Both the position numbers and the translations under genes were made by a program. The notes below the pieces were generated by a model. The model did no database searches and was not told the DNA's origin. It was given only the letters and a program-made list of their open reading frames with translations. Below, piece after piece: positions 1 to 9,406 of a DNA stretch of 64,000 nt (the stretch's first letter is position 1; every line of letters begins with the position of its first letter). The DNA is from Oceaniferula spumae (GTDB taxonomy: Bacteria; Verrucomicrobiota; Verrucomicrobiia; Verrucomicrobiales; Akkermansiaceae): contig NZ_AP026866.1 in NCBI RefSeq assembly GCF_042849255.1, positions 1,488,001 to 1,552,000 on the forward strand, given 5' to 3'.

Positions 1-1
1 A

Positions 2-1585
2 GAAAATGGTCACCTAGCCGTGCACTTGATCCACTCCTGGCCACAGGATTTCCTCAAGGTGACCACCAAAAAAACTTACCCCAAGGATGAGTGGTTCCAT
101 GTGACCGTCACCTATGATGGCAGCAGTCAGGCGGACGGGGTGAAAATTTACATCAATGGAGAAAAGGCGGCCATCACCGTGAATGAAAACAAACTCACGG
201 ATTCGATCAAAAATACCGCCCCTTTCCTGTTAGGTAAGCGTTACAACACCCAGCCTTACACAAACGGGCAGCTTCAAAATTTCCAGCTGTTCAACAAAGA
301 ACTCAGCAAGGAGGAGGCTCTTTCGCTCTCTGTCGATGGTCGCATCAACGGCCTGCGCCGCATGGCCAAGAAATCCCCCAAACAACTGCAACAGCTGCGC
401 GACTACTACTTCAGCAAGGTCGACAAAAGCCTGAACGCCCCCCTCGCCAACCTCAAAAAACTCCAGGATGAACAGGCCGCCATTTCCAAGCGTGGCACCA
501 TCACTCTGGTGATGCAGGAAAAAACAAAGACCGAACCATTCGCCCACATTCTCGTCCGTGGTGAGTATGCGAACAAAGGAGAGAAAGTCAGCCCAGGCAC
601 ACCCGCCTCCCTGCCACCGATGACCAAGGACATGCCGAAGAACCGACTCGGCCTGGCCAAGTGGCTCACGCAGGCGGAGAATCCGCTGCCGGCACGCGTT
701 ACCGTGAATCGCTATTGGTCATACATCTTCGGCACCGGCATTGTGGCCACCAATGATGACTTCGGCGTCATGGGCGCTCGCCCCACCCATCCCAAGCTTC
801 TCGATTGGCTTGCGGCCGATTTCGTGGAGAACAAGTGGGATTTCCATCACCTGCTACGCACCATCGTCACTTCATCCACCTACCGCCAGTCGGCTCAGAT
901 TACACCTGAAAAACTTGAGCGTGATCCTTTGAACACACTTCTGTCACGCGGACCGCGCTATCGTCTGGACGCAGAACAAATTCGTGACCTCGCGCTGAAG
1001 TCCGGTGATCTTCTGCAGAATAAAATTGGCGGCCCGTCCGTGAAGCCACCTCAGCCAAAAGGCGTCTGGAAAGCCGTCGCGATGCCGCAGTCTAACACCA
1101 GAAACTACAAAGCTGACACCGGAGATAAAATTTACCGCCGCTCAATGTACACCTTCTGGAAACGCACCGCCGTGCACCCGGCCATGGATATTCTCAATGC
1201 TCCATCGAGAGAGGTTTCCTGCACCCGCCGCGATATCACCAACACTCCGCTGCAAGCCTTCGTGGTGATGAACGGCCCGCAGTTTGTGGAGGCGTCACGA
1301 GAACTGGCCAAGGAATCGATCGCTAACAGCAAAGAAACCCGCACCAGAATCGATTTCATTGCCATGCGTTTGCTCTCACGCCACACAACCAGTGCAGAGG
1401 CTGACATCATCCAGCAGACCTTGGATTTTGCCCTCAAGAAATTCAAATCCAAACCGGACGATGCCAAGAAACTCATTTCCGTGGGAGCCACAGAAAACGA
1501 TCCCAGCATCGATCCCATCGAACTCGCCGCCTGGACACTGATTGCCAATCAGATGCTCAATATGGACGAAACGCTCAACAAATAA
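2..1585 (+). CDS. DUF1553 (PSD1) protein with LamG domain, 5' end outside window
   Basis: The reading frame is open to the first base of the window, so the N-terminus is missing; full members of this family usually begin with a planctomycete cytochrome c-like domain and DUF1549, presumably upstream. The visible part starts inside a LamG/concanavalin-like domain (about the first 100 residues, with WFHVTVTYDG and the paired IYINGE strand typical of LamG). The remainder is the conserved DUF1553 block: RLGLAKWLT, then VNRYW, the DDFGVMG segment and LLRTIVTSSTYRQS. The stop is 17 bp before the DUF1501 gene, the usual partner. Such pairs are abundant in Planctomycetes and Verrucomicrobia and are probably exported; their biochemical role is not established. 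Glycan binding through LamG is inference. Confidence 0.85.
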   Translation, partial: ENGHLAVHLIHSWPQDFLKVTTKKTYPKDEWFHVTVTYDGSSQADGVKIYINGEKAAITVNENKLTDSIKNTAPFLLGKRYNTQPYTNGQLQNFQLFNKELSKEEALSLSVDGRINGLRRMAKKSPKQLQQLRDYYFSKVDKSLNAPLANLKKLQDEQAAISKRGTITLVMQEKTKTEPFAHILVRGEYANKGEKVSPGTPASLPPMTKDMPKNRLGLAKWLTQAENPLPARVTVNRYWSYIFGTGIVATNDDFGVMGARPTHPKLLDWLAADFVENKWDFHHLLRTIVTSSTYRQSAQITPEKLERDPLNTLLSRGPRYRLDAEQIRDLALKSGDLLQNKIGGPSVKPPQPKGVWKAVAMPQSNTRNYKADTGDKIYRRSMYTFWKRTAVHPAMDILNAPSREVSCTRRDITNTPLQAFVVMNGPQFVEASRELAKESIANSKETRTRIDFIAMRLLSRHTTSAEADIIQQTLDFALKKFKSKPDDAKKLISVGATENDPSIDPIELAAWTLIANQMLNMDETLNK

Positions 1586-1602
1586 TCTCCCCCTCTCCTG
1601 CC

Positions 1603-3103
1603 ATGAACCAGACCGATATCTCCAAGACACTCGACCTGCATAACACCTCCGTCACCCGCCGACAGTTCTTCCGCAAGAACGCCATGGGCCTGGGCTCGGC
1701 GGCGTTGGCATCGATGTTACCTAGAGACCTGATGGCCGCCATTGGCGAAAGCACCGGCAAGCCCCAGTTCGCCCCCGCCGCGAAGCGCGTGATCTACATC
1801 TCGCTCATCGGTGCACCATCCCAGTTCGAGACCTTCGATTACAAACCGAATCTGAAAAAGGATTTCAACAAGGACATCAAAGACTACCTCGTTAAGTCCG
1901 GTCAGCGACTCACCGGTATGACCGCAGGCGCATCGAAGTTCCCTGTCGCACCGTCATTTGTCGATTTCAAGCAATACGGCGAATCCGGAGCGTGGGTATC
2001 CGACCTGCTTCCCTACACCGGAAAAATGGTCGATGACATCTGCATCATCAAATCGATGTACACCGAGGCCATCAACCACGAGCCGGCCAACCAGCTCATC
2101 TACACCGGCTCCATGCAGTCTGGTAAAGCATCGATGGGTTCATGGCTCTCATACGGTCTCGGCACCCTCAACAACGACCTTCCCACCTTCTGCGTACTCC
2201 ACGCCAATCACTCCAACCCAAAGGCGAACGTGCAGGCGATTTCCTCACGTCTCTGGGGTTCAGGTTTCCTCCCCGGCAAACACGCCGGAGTCAACCTCCG
2301 CTCCATCGGTGATCCGGTGCTTTACCTCAAGGACGCTCCAGGCATCGATCGCGATCTTCGCCGTTCCATGTTAGACGGCCTCTCAGGTCTCAATCAGCAG
2401 ACACTCAACCAAGTCGGCGATCCGGAAATCCAGACTCGTATCCAACAATACGAAATGGCCTACCGCATGCAGATGTCCGTGCCGGAGCTGACCGATCTTT
2501 CCAAGGAAACAGAAGCCACTTACGAGCTCTATGGCCCGGACGCCAAGAAAGCTGGCACCTTCGCCTACACCGCCCTGATGGCACGTCGTTTGGCCGAGCG
2601 AGGTGTCCGCTTCACCCAAATCTTCCACCGCGGCTGGGACCAGCACGGTAACCTCCCACGCGACATCACCTCGCAGTGCAAAGACATCGATCAAGCCTGC
2701 TACGGCCTGATTCAGGATCTCAAACAGCGCGGCCTGTTAGAAGACACCCTCGTCATCTGTGGCGGCGAGTTCGGTCGTACGGTTTACTCACAAGGTCGAC
2801 TGACTGAGAAGAACTACGGACGTGATCACCACCCCCGTGCCTTCTCCCTCTGGATGGCCGGTGCCGGAGTCAAAGGCGGAACCGTTTACGGTGACACCGA
2901 TGACTACGCATTCAACATCACCACCCCGGACCAAAAAGTACACGTGCGCGATCTCCACGCCACCATCCTCGAACGCTGCGGCCTAGACTTCCACAAATTC
3001 GGCTACCTCTACCAAGGCCTCGAGCAGAAACTAACAGGTGTGGAGCCGGCAAGAGTCGTGACCGACATTCTCAACTCTTCCCACATGAAGAAACACGGCG
3101 GAT

Positions 3104-3105
<2 letters not shown>
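1603..3105 (+). CDS. DUF1501 family protein with Tat signal
   Basis: A 500-residue protein with an N-terminal twin-arginine signal (TRRQFFRKNAMGLGSAAL at about residues 18-35), so it is probably folded before export. The body matches DUF1501, a sulfatase/alkaline-phosphatase-fold family: the QFETFDYKP segment near the start, the GWDQHGNLPRD segment, GGEFGRTVYSQG, and the C-terminal RDHHPRAFSLWMAGAGVKGGTVYG followed by the RDLHATILERCGLD tail. It follows the DUF1553 gene by 17 bp and is almost certainly cotranscribed. The substrate is unknown; hydrolytic activity has not been shown for the family as far as I know. The stop codon abuts a heptanucleotide tandem array. Confidence 0.88.
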
Positions 3106-3201
<96 letters not shown>

Positions 3202-3246
3202 GGTTGACTGGCCAATGACCGGTAGCTCACTACAGACCCAGCGGGT

Positions 3247-3276
3247 CGATAGACACTAGCGCGGGGTGCAAACCCC
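3247..3276 (+). repeat. Outer inverted repeat, left copy
   Basis: Thirty bases, ending in GGGGTGCAAACCCC, a palindromic hairpin. They match the reverse complement of 3893-3922 with a single difference (C for T at the seventh base). Confidence 0.9.
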
Positions 3277-3301
3277 GGGGACAGAGGGCATCGCCAACAT
3301 T

Positions 3302-3325
3302 AAGTCCCGGAGGGACGACAGAAGC
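3302..3325 (+). repeat. Inner REP-like inverted repeat, left copy
   Basis: Twenty-four bases that recur perfectly in inverted orientation at 3843-3866. The core GTCCCGGAGGGAC is itself a short hairpin (GTCCC/GGGAC). The copy lies upstream of the transposase gene. Confidence 0.9.
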
Positions 3326-3380
3326 ATCCGGTGCCCCTTCATGCATTTCTCTCTCGCACAGGAAAAGCGCCATTGGCAGA

Positions 3381-3836
3381 GTGGAAAACATGCCAGCCAC
3401 TCACACCGCTCTCTATTACCATTTGGTATTTTCGACCAAAGACCGCGAAGAATGGTTTACTGAAGCATTCAGACCAGATCTGCACACTTACTTAGGTGGT
3501 GTCGTCCGTGGTTTGGAAGGTGTTGCCCTGGCTGTGGGTGGTGTAGCTGATCACGTTCACCTATTGGTCGGCTTAAAAGCCACGCATACTTTGTCGGACC
3601 TTATGCGTGAGTTGAAGGCATGTTCATCACGCTGGGTAAGCGAACAGCTGCGGATGAAAGCCTTTGCCTGGCAAGAAGGCTATGGTGCTTTCACCGTCAG
3701 CCCTCCGGATTTGGAAAAAGTGAGAGCCTATGTCTTGAATCAGAAGAAACATCATCGGAAAACCACATTCAAGGAGGAGTATGTGGCGATGTTAGAACGA
3801 GGGATGGTGGAATACGATGACACGTATCTTTGGTGA
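3381..3836 (+). CDS. REP-associated tyrosine transposase (Y1_Tnp/IS200-like)
   Basis: A 151-residue single-domain HUH endonuclease of the Y1_Tnp family. The metal-binding HVH of the HUH motif is at residues 58-60 (DHVHLLVGL), and the likely nucleophile is Tyr117 in AYVLNQKKHH. The N-terminal YYHLVFSTKDR segment is typical of RAYTs. The protein would nick single-stranded REP hairpins. The start used here is GTG at 3381; an ATG at 3390 is equally possible, and neither has a clear ribosome-binding site. The reading frame is intact, so the protein may be active. Flanking inverted repeats contain REP-like hairpins, supporting a RAYT and not a classical IS200/IS605 transposase. Confidence 0.88.
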   Translation: MENMPATHTALYYHLVFSTKDREEWFTEAFRPDLHTYLGGVVRGLEGVALAVGGVADHVHLLVGLKATHTLSDLMRELKACSSRWVSEQLRMKAFAWQEGYGAFTVSPPDLEKVRAYVLNQKKHHRKTTFKEEYVAMLERGMVEYDDTYLW

Positions 3837-3842
3837 GGTGCA

Positions 3843-3866
3843 GCTTCTGTCGTCCCTCCGGGACTT
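3843..3866 (-). repeat. Inner REP-like inverted repeat, right copy
   Basis: Perfect reverse complement of 3302-3325. It begins 7 bp after the transposase stop codon. Confidence 0.9.
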
Positions 3867-3892
3867 GATCTGTCTATAGGCCTATTTATCTC

Positions 3893-3922
3893 GGGGTTTG
3901 CACCCCGCGCTAGTATCTATCG
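3893..3922 (-). repeat. Outer inverted repeat, right copy
   Basis: Inverted partner of 3247-3276. It begins GGGGTTTGCACCCC, also a self-complementary hairpin, and is followed by TCCCGCAGGGA. Confidence 0.9.
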
Positions 3923-3944
3923 TCCCGCAGGGACTGTCCACTGC

Positions 3945-4000
3945 CCACCTGCCACCTGCCACCTGCCACCTGCCACCTGCCACCTGCCACCTGACACCTG
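3945..4000 (+). repeat. Heptanucleotide tandem array (CCACCTG)
   Basis: Seven perfect CCACCTG units (3945-3993) and one ACACCTG unit. The period is the same as in the array at 3104 but the unit differs. It lies between the RAYT locus and the 3' end of the FeoB-associated gene. The stretch after it (to about 4030) holds further decayed relatives, including GACCACTG, the reverse complement of part of the other array. Confidence 0.93.
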
Positions 4001-4008
4001 ACAACCGC

Positions 4009-4209
4009 CTACTTACCACCGACCACTGATTCCTGCCCCTTCGCGGCCAGTTTCTTTTTCTTCTTGGAAACGGCACAACCGCATCTTCCGCCGCAGCAGT
4101 TGGCGGCGCTTTCAGCTAGCTTGGTTTTGACCCAGCGGCGGATAAAAATGCCGATGGTCAGAATGACGATCGCAGGAGCGACGTAGGTTTGCCAGTTTTC
4201 CCAGTCCAT
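4009..4209 (-). CDS. FeoB-associated Cys-rich membrane protein
   Basis: A 66-residue protein with one membrane segment (YVAPAIVILTIGIFIRR, about residues 9-25) followed by a cysteine cluster CCGGRCGC (about 38-45) and a lysine-rich tail. This matches the small FeoB-associated Cys-rich membrane proteins that often follow feoB in place of feoC. The start is 45 bp downstream of the feoB stop in the same direction, so it belongs to the feo operon. A role in assisting FeoB, perhaps by binding iron or an Fe-S cluster, is a family suggestion. The last residues (ESVVGGK) are encoded by decayed heptamer repeat DNA, so the original C-terminus may have been altered. Confidence 0.8.
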   Translation of the reverse strand: MDWENWQTYVAPAIVILTIGIFIRRWVKTKLAESAANCCGGRCGCAVSKKKKKLAAKGQESVVGGK

Positions 4210-4254
4210 GATTTAACAGTCGGCGATGTTGGGTTTGATGCAAGCGATGGATGG

Positions 4255-6336
4255 TCAGACCATCAATTTTCCTACCTGATAGATGGCAAAGGCAGCGAGC
4301 CAAGCCACGATTGTCATCGCAGCCAACTGGCCAAGCGCCCATTTCCACGAACCGGTTTCACGCCTGACCACAGCAGTGGTCGGTAAGCATTGCAGAGCAT
4401 AAACGAAAAACACAAGAAGACTCAGGGTAGTCAGAGGTGTGTAGATCGGACTACCATCGGGCCAAGTGGCGGCATTCATCTTTGCGCGCAGCTGATCGAG
4501 GAAAGAGTCTTCGTCATCAAACTCCTCTTCATCTACCGAATAAGAAATCGCCAGACTGGAGTTGAACACCTCACGGGCGGCAAAGGCGGCGACCAAGGCT
4601 GTTCCGGTGCGCCAATCGTAGCCGAGAGGTTTGACTACAGGTTCGATACCGTGGCCGATTTTACCCATGTAACTTTGCTCAAGGGCCAAGCTGGCATCTT
4701 CAGCCGCAGGGCTTCCCTCCTCAGGTTTCGGATAAGTTTTCAGTGCCCACAGAATGATGGAAATACCGAGAATGATGGTGCCGGCTTTTGCCAGGAATGA
4801 CCATGCGCGTTCTAACAAATGACGCATGATGTATTTCAAATCAGGAACCGTATATGAAGGCAGCTCCAACATGAAGTGGGTAGGCTCTTCGCCACCTTTC
4901 ACTCTGGGAGCCAGCAACCAAGCCGCTAACAGAGCCGTGCTGGTTCCCAATAAATAGAGACCCGCTAGCGTCAGGGCTTGGACCATCGCACCATAACCAG
5001 CCAGCAGCATACCAATCAGCAAGGCATAAACGGGCAAGCGTGCGGTGCAGCTCATCCACGGTGCGATCATGATGGTGAGCAGGCGTTGCTTGGCACTGTC
5101 CATCGTGCGCGTGGCCATGATACCGGGAATGGCACAGGCGTAAGAACTGAGTAGGGGCAAAAAGGCCTTACCACTAAGACCGACTTTGCTCATGACATTG
5201 TCCATGAGGAAAGCAGCGCGCGACATATAACCAGACGTTTCCATCAGGCCGATAAAGAACAACAGCAGGAGAATCTGAGGCAGGAAGATCACCACACTGC
5301 CAACACCATCAATGATACCGTCTGTGATCAGATCCTTAACGTCTCCGGCAGGAAGCAAGGCGGCCACACTATCCTTGAGAGCTCCGATAATTTCTTCGAC
5401 CCAGCCCATCGGGTATTCTGCGACTCTAAAGATAGTCCAGAACACCACTAACATTAATCCGGCAAATACAAACCATCCCCAGATAGGATGCAGCAAGACG
5501 CGGTCAATTTTGTCACTGTTAGTCAGACCATCGACCTCCTGTCGGCGCGCAGCCACCTTACAGATCGCTTGTGCACGTTTGGTTCTCGCTTGGGAAATAC
5601 TTTCTTCAGGAGACGAGCCCGACCGGATCGCCGTATCTGCCACATCCATGGCCGACTGCCTAACTCCACGGTCAATGCCCGGCTGAGGCTCCGTGCGATA
5701 GACCGCATCCGCTAACAGATGAATCGCGTGGGCACCGGCGTTTTCCAGATCGTTAGACTCGAGCTTGCTCGTGAGATCATCAATGGCCTTCTCGGTATGT
5801 TTGTCAGCCTGCCATGTCCGGCGCGGAATATGAGGGAAAGGATGGCGGACGGCTTGCTTGATATCGATGACGCCTTTGCCTTTGTTTGCCTGGCAAGGCA
5901 CAACCGGCAGCCCGAGTTCCTCGGAGAGCAACTCGACATTCATGCGAATGCCTTGTTTTTCTGCGAGATCGACTTTGTTCAAGACCACGATGACCGGCAG
6001 GCCGAGATCGATGACTTGGAAAACCAGATAGAGGTGGCGCTCCAAGTTAGAAGCATCCACGACACAGACGACGGCAGAAGGACGCTCGGCACCCTCTTGA
6101 TCGCCTAACAAAACATCGCGCGTGATCCGCTCGTCAGGAGAGTTGGGGGAAAGCGAGTAACAACCGGGAAGATCCAACAGCTCGAATTTATTCCCATGAG
6201 GAGTCCTAAGAATCCCCGAAACTCTCGAGACTGTGGCACCAGCGTAGTTTCCTACCTTCTGATTAGAACCGGTTAGTGCGTTGAAAAGCGTGGTTTTCCC
6301 GCTGTTCGGGTTTCCCACAAGAGCAATTGTTTCCAT
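4255..6336 (-). CDS. feoB: Ferrous iron transporter FeoB
   Basis: A 693-residue inner-membrane Fe(II) transporter with an N-terminal G-protein domain. The G1 loop GNPNSGKTT is at residues 8-16, the G3 motif DLPG at 55-58 and the G4 motif NKVD at 120-123. After a linker (about 160-280) come the gate and FeoB_C membrane segments, including LPLLSSYACAIPGIMATRT and the AAFAAREVFNSSLAI region. Length is near the family norm. It lies 34 bp downstream of feoA and upstream of the Cys-rich protein, a complete feo operon on the minus strand. No convincing Fur box was found upstream. Confidence 0.96.
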   Translation of the reverse strand: METIALVGNPNSGKTTLFNALTGSNQKVGNYAGATVSRVSGILRTPHGNKFELLDLPGCYSLSPNSPDERITRDVLLGDQEGAERPSAVVCVVDASNLERHLYLVFQVIDLGLPVIVVLNKVDLAEKQGIRMNVELLSEELGLPVVPCQANKGKGVIDIKQAVRHPFPHIPRRTWQADKHTEKAIDDLTSKLESNDLENAGAHAIHLLADAVYRTEPQPGIDRGVRQSAMDVADTAIRSGSSPEESISQARTKRAQAICKVAARRQEVDGLTNSDKIDRVLLHPIWGWFVFAGLMLVVFWTIFRVAEYPMGWVEEIIGALKDSVAALLPAGDVKDLITDGIIDGVGSVVIFLPQILLLLFFIGLMETSGYMSRAAFLMDNVMSKVGLSGKAFLPLLSSYACAIPGIMATRTMDSAKQRLLTIMIAPWMSCTARLPVYALLIGMLLAGYGAMVQALTLAGLYLLGTSTALLAAWLLAPRVKGGEEPTHFMLELPSYTVPDLKYIMRHLLERAWSFLAKAGTIILGISIILWALKTYPKPEEGSPAAEDASLALEQSYMGKIGHGIEPVVKPLGYDWRTGTALVAAFAAREVFNSSLAISYSVDEEEFDDEDSFLDQLRAKMNAATWPDGSPIYTPLTTLSLLVFFVYALQCLPTTAVVRRETGSWKWALGQLAAMTIVAWLAAFAIYQVGKLMV

Positions 6337-6370
6337 ACCTTAAATCGCAGGTTTTGACTGCTCGTAGTAA

Positions 6371-6622
6371 TTAGACCATTTCGACCAACACTTGGTCACC
6401 AAGCTTCCGGCTCAGTGCCATGCGGGTGCCGCAGACGGAACAAATCATGTTTCGGCCGTCGGAGAGCTTGCAGATTTCCATTTCCTCGCAAAATCCAATT
6501 TCACGGAGACGCTGACACGCCTTTCCTTCCAACTGGCGAATACGCAGCTGACAGCCTGCACTAGCTTGGCTGAGGGTGGTGGCGTTGTCGACTTTCAGGT
6601 CTCTTGCGATGTCTGCTATCAT
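6371..6622 (-). CDS. feoA: FeoA-family protein
   Basis: An 83-residue protein with the SH3-like FeoA fold. Recognisable segments are LSQASAGCQLRIRQLEG near the start, REIGFCEEMEI in the middle and ALSRKLGDQVLVEMV at the end. The reading frame extends upstream, but the ATG at 6622 gives the usual FeoA length (75-85 residues); an ATG at 6688 would add 22 unsupported residues. It is the first gene of feoA-feoB-Cys-rich protein and is thought to modulate FeoB. The Cys pair ICSVCGT in the middle is not universal in the family and could bind metal; that is inference. Confidence 0.85.
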   Translation of the reverse strand: MIADIARDLKVDNATTLSQASAGCQLRIRQLEGKACQRLREIGFCEEMEICKLSDGRNMICSVCGTRMALSRKLGDQVLVEMV

Positions 6623-6818
6623 GCTCGACCACAATGAAGCGTAATTGAGACTCGTTTGCAATAGCTTTCTCCCGCTATCTTCTGTCATCGGACGATTCTG
6701 GCTGAAATCTTGTCCATATCTGGTGAAAATGCGTCCGATTGAGCCGATTTTGTCTTTCCTCTTATGCCGCGCTTGTACACCTTTCCGGCGGCGAAAACGA
6801 CGCCTCTCCTTTTTTACC

Positions 6819-8216
6819 ATGAACATCCAAGCTAAAATCACACCTGTGCTCGATCCGGGTTTCGTTCCCGCTGTCCTTTGGAACCGCGCTTTCAAAGAAA
6901 AAGTAGCTACTGACCCCGGTGCGCATGATGTGAAAATCGCACTGGCTCGCTTGGACGGCACTGTTTTCCGCTATGACGTGAGGGTGCTGGCTCACGAAGG
7001 AGAAAACACAGCTCTGAACTTAAAATACATCGAGCGCATTGTGAAATTCATGCTCTGGGGGCATGGAGGCTGCACGATCTATATCGCCGGCAACGACAAT
7101 ATTGCCGCAGAACTTGGAGAAATTTACTCGGAAACCGGCGCCCGTAAGTTCGACTGGGACATCGTCGGCAAAGGCATGTTTGGTCAGAATATCGAAGTGA
7201 AAGCCGTAGGCTTGGATGATATCCCCGCACAAAACAGCCCCGCCGCTCCATTGGGTCGCAATCTCGACGGCAACCGCATTGGCTTTGACCTTGGTGGCTC
7301 CGATCGCAAGTGCGCCGCCGTCATCGATGGAGAGGTGGTGTTTTCCACAGAGATCCCATGGGACCCATATTTTCAAGAGGACCCGAGTTACCAGCGCGAC
7401 GGTATCATCGATTCTCTCAAACTCGCCGCAGAGCACCTGCCGAGCGTCGATGCCATCGGGGGCTCATCAGCCGGTGTATATATCAACAACGAAGTGCGCA
7501 TCGCCTCTCTCTTCCGTGGCATTAAAGATCCCGAAGTCTTTGAAAATGTCGTAGTTCCCATGTTCAAGGACATCGCCGCCGCAGAATATCCGGGCGTTCC
7601 ATTTGAAGTTATCAATGATGGCGAAGTGACCGCTCTGGCCGGCTCGATCAGCATGAACACCAACTCCGTGTTAGGCGTTGCCATGGGCACGTCTGAAGCC
7701 GTTGGTTATGTCGACCCACAAGGCAACGTCACCACCCAAATCAACGAACTCGCTTTTGCTCCCATCGACTACCGTGAAAACGGTCCGGTCGACGAGTGGT
7801 CTGGCGATGAAGGCTGCGGTGTGCAATTTTTCTGCCAGCAAGGTGTAGCCCGCCTCGCCCCTGCCGCCGGTTTCGATTACGGCGACATGCCTTTCCCTGA
7901 GCAACTCATCGAAGTGCAGAAGGAAATGGCAAACGGCAATGAACAAGCAGCGAAAATCTATCAGACCATCGGCACATGCTTTGGTTACGCCATCGCGCAC
8001 TACGCGGATTTCTATGATATCGGCACGCTGATCATCATGGGCCGTGCCACCTCCGGCCCTGGCGGCCAAGTCATGATCGATGCTGCCGAGGAAGTCCTCG
8101 AAGCGGAGTTCCCTGAGCTGGCCAAGAAAATCAACATCACCCAGCCGGACGAGAAGATGAAACGTCACGGTCAAGCCGTTGCCGCAGCTTCTCTGCCAGC
8201 CATTCCCAAAGCTTAA
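6819..8216 (+). CDS. ROK-like sugar kinase family protein
   Basis: A 465-residue protein. The C-terminal two thirds carries an actin-like ATPase fold of the ROK/hexokinase type: phosphate-1 loop RIGFDLGGSDRKCAAV, the phosphate-2 segment SVLGVAMGTSEAVGYVDPQG, and a later adenosine-type IIMGRATSGPGGQVM. An additional N-terminal domain of about 145 residues precedes this. The classic ROK zinc motif CxCGxxGC is not present, although DEGCGVQFFC occurs at roughly the right place. Start: ATG at 6819, as the frame upstream to 6645 lacks homology-like character and overlaps the feoA promoter region. Sugar phosphorylation is the likely activity; the substrate is unknown. Confidence 0.7.
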   Translation: MNIQAKITPVLDPGFVPAVLWNRAFKEKVATDPGAHDVKIALARLDGTVFRYDVRVLAHEGENTALNLKYIERIVKFMLWGHGGCTIYIAGNDNIAAELGEIYSETGARKFDWDIVGKGMFGQNIEVKAVGLDDIPAQNSPAAPLGRNLDGNRIGFDLGGSDRKCAAVIDGEVVFSTEIPWDPYFQEDPSYQRDGIIDSLKLAAEHLPSVDAIGGSSAGVYINNEVRIASLFRGIKDPEVFENVVVPMFKDIAAAEYPGVPFEVINDGEVTALAGSISMNTNSVLGVAMGTSEAVGYVDPQGNVTTQINELAFAPIDYRENGPVDEWSGDEGCGVQFFCQQGVARLAPAAGFDYGDMPFPEQLIEVQKEMANGNEQAAKIYQTIGTCFGYAIAHYADFYDIGTLIIMGRATSGPGGQVMIDAAEEVLEAEFPELAKKINITQPDEKMKRHGQAVAAASLPAIPKA

Positions 8217-8217
8217 A

Positions 8218-8718
8218 TTGGATACTGATACCTCCATCAAGGCCAAGCTAGTATTCGACGATCGGTCCCACCTCGGGGCCTTTCGTTTACACATGTGGCA
8301 CCGCTACCGCAATTGGTTGATGATCCGCACCTTTCTCAGTGCTGCGGTAATGTTAGCCGGTGCGATTTTGATCATCAGCGAAGGACTTACCCCCTTTTCC
8401 GTGCTGATGCTAATGGTGGGCACCTTCGCCCTGCTACGTCCGTTGATCTGGAAAGTCATGCACGCTAGAAATTTGCGTCAGCTTCCCGGCTATGGGCAGA
8501 CAGCCTACTACACCTTCACTCCGGACGGCCTCGCCATCCATGGAGCAGACGGCGATGCAAATATGAAGTGGTCCGGACTTTTCGAAACCGTCAGCACCAA
8601 GCAGGGGCTACTCCTATACCACGGAAAAAAATCCTACAGCTGGGTGCCCTTGGAAGCTTTTGATTCAGCGGATGACATGAAGCAAGTCGCGGAGTGGGCG
8701 AACGCCTCTCAAGATTAG
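8218..8718 (+). CDS. YcxB-like membrane protein
   Basis: A 166-residue protein with two closely spaced membrane segments (about residues 32-72, MIRTFLSAAVMLAGAILII and FSVLMLMVGTFALL) and a C-terminal soluble domain. The soluble part (YYTFTPDGLAIHGADGDANMKWSGLFETVSTKQGLLLYHGKKSYSWVPLEAFDS is interrupted by gaps in this quotation only by family positions: TPDGL, MKWSGL and WVPLEAF) is the pattern of YcxB-like proteins. No ATG precedes the membrane segments; a TTG at 8218, 1 bp after the preceding stop, gives a plausible start, with another TTG at 8179. Function unknown. It follows the kinase gene directly and is probably cotranscribed. Confidence 0.6.
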   Translation: MDTDTSIKAKLVFDDRSHLGAFRLHMWHRYRNWLMIRTFLSAAVMLAGAILIISEGLTPFSVLMLMVGTFALLRPLIWKVMHARNLRQLPGYGQTAYYTFTPDGLAIHGADGDANMKWSGLFETVSTKQGLLLYHGKKSYSWVPLEAFDSADDMKQVAEWANASQD

Positions 8719-8722
8719 GAAA

Positions 8723-9406
8723 TCAGCTTTGGTCGGGTGAGTATCGATACCCCACCCCCCGCACCGTTCCAATGATGCGGGAGCACCCCAGGTCTTGTTC
8801 TATTTTTTTCCTGAGGGTGAAGATGTGTTGATCAAGTGTTCTAGAATCAGGGAAATAATCCATCCCCCAGCAATGATCCCAAAAAGTATCTCGTGAGACC
8901 GGGACTCCGGCACGATCGTAGAGCAACTTGAGCATTGAGACCTCTCGCGGCGTTAGATCGATTTTTGCCTCACCGTGCTCCGCCAGTAATTTTTGCGGAC
9001 TAACTAACAGCTCATTCATTTCGAAATGATCCGGTTCATGCAGATGGGCCGACCGGCGTAGGGCAGCACGAATCCGCGCCATCACTTCGCCTCGATTGAA
9101 GGGCTTGCGGATGAAGTCATCGGCGCCGAGATCGAGTCCGGCGATCAGATCGCTCTCCTCGCTTTTTGCGGAGAGAAATAAGATAGGCACCTTGCTGTCT
9201 TTCTCACGGATGGTTTTACAAACTTCGTAGCCGTTGCACTTGGGCATCATGATATCGAGACAGACCAAATCTGGAGATGACTCCTGCCATAGCTCCAGAG
9301 CCTCCAGTCCATTTTCCGCTTTAAAAACTTCGAAGCCTTCCGCCTCTATGCACGTCGCCAGTGCGTCCAGCGTCAGAGGGTCATCATCGGTTACCAAGAC
9401 CTTCAT
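8723..9406 (-). CDS. OmpR-type response regulator
   Basis: A 227-residue regulator. The receiver domain (1-115) has the acidic pocket DDD at 7-9, the phospho-acceptor Asp51 in LDIMMPK and the conserved Lys101 in FIRKPF. The C-terminal winged-helix DNA-binding domain (about 125-225) shows LTPREVSMLKLLYDRAGVPVSRD and the RTLDQHIFTLRKKIE recognition region, ending in GVGYRYSPD. Its ATG overlaps the stop of the histidine kinase gene by 4 bp (ATGA), so the two are translationally coupled. Targets are unknown. Confidence 0.93.
   Translation of the reverse strand: MKVLVTDDDPLTLDALATCIEAEGFEVFKAENGLEALELWQESSPDLVCLDIMMPKCNGYEVCKTIREKDSKVPILFLSAKSEESDLIAGLDLGADDFIRKPFNRGEVMARIRAALRRSAHLHEPDHFEMNELLVSPQKLLAEHGEAKIDLTPREVSMLKLLYDRAGVPVSRDTFWDHCWGMDYFPDSRTLDQHIFTLRKKIEQDLGCSRIIGTVRGVGYRYSPDQS

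Larger units (their letters stand above)
3236..3936 (+). mobile_element. RAYT locus bounded by nested inverted REP-like repeats
   Basis: A tyrosine transposase gene sits between two pairs of inverted repeats. The outer pair is 3247-3276 against 3893-3922 (30 bp, one mismatch). Just outside it are short hairpins ACCCAGCGGGT (left) and TCCCTGCGGGA (reverse complement of the right flank), which differ by a compensatory A-T/T-A pair. The inner pair is 3302-3325 against 3843-3866 (24 bp, perfect) and contains the hairpin GTCCCGGAGGGAC. This is the layout expected of a REPtron (RAYT with its cognate REP sequences), not of a simple insertion sequence with target duplications; none was seen. Confidence 0.8.

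Noticed and set aside
6623..6700. Fur box upstream of feoA
   Set aside because: No stretch close to the GATAATGATAATCATTATC pattern was found.
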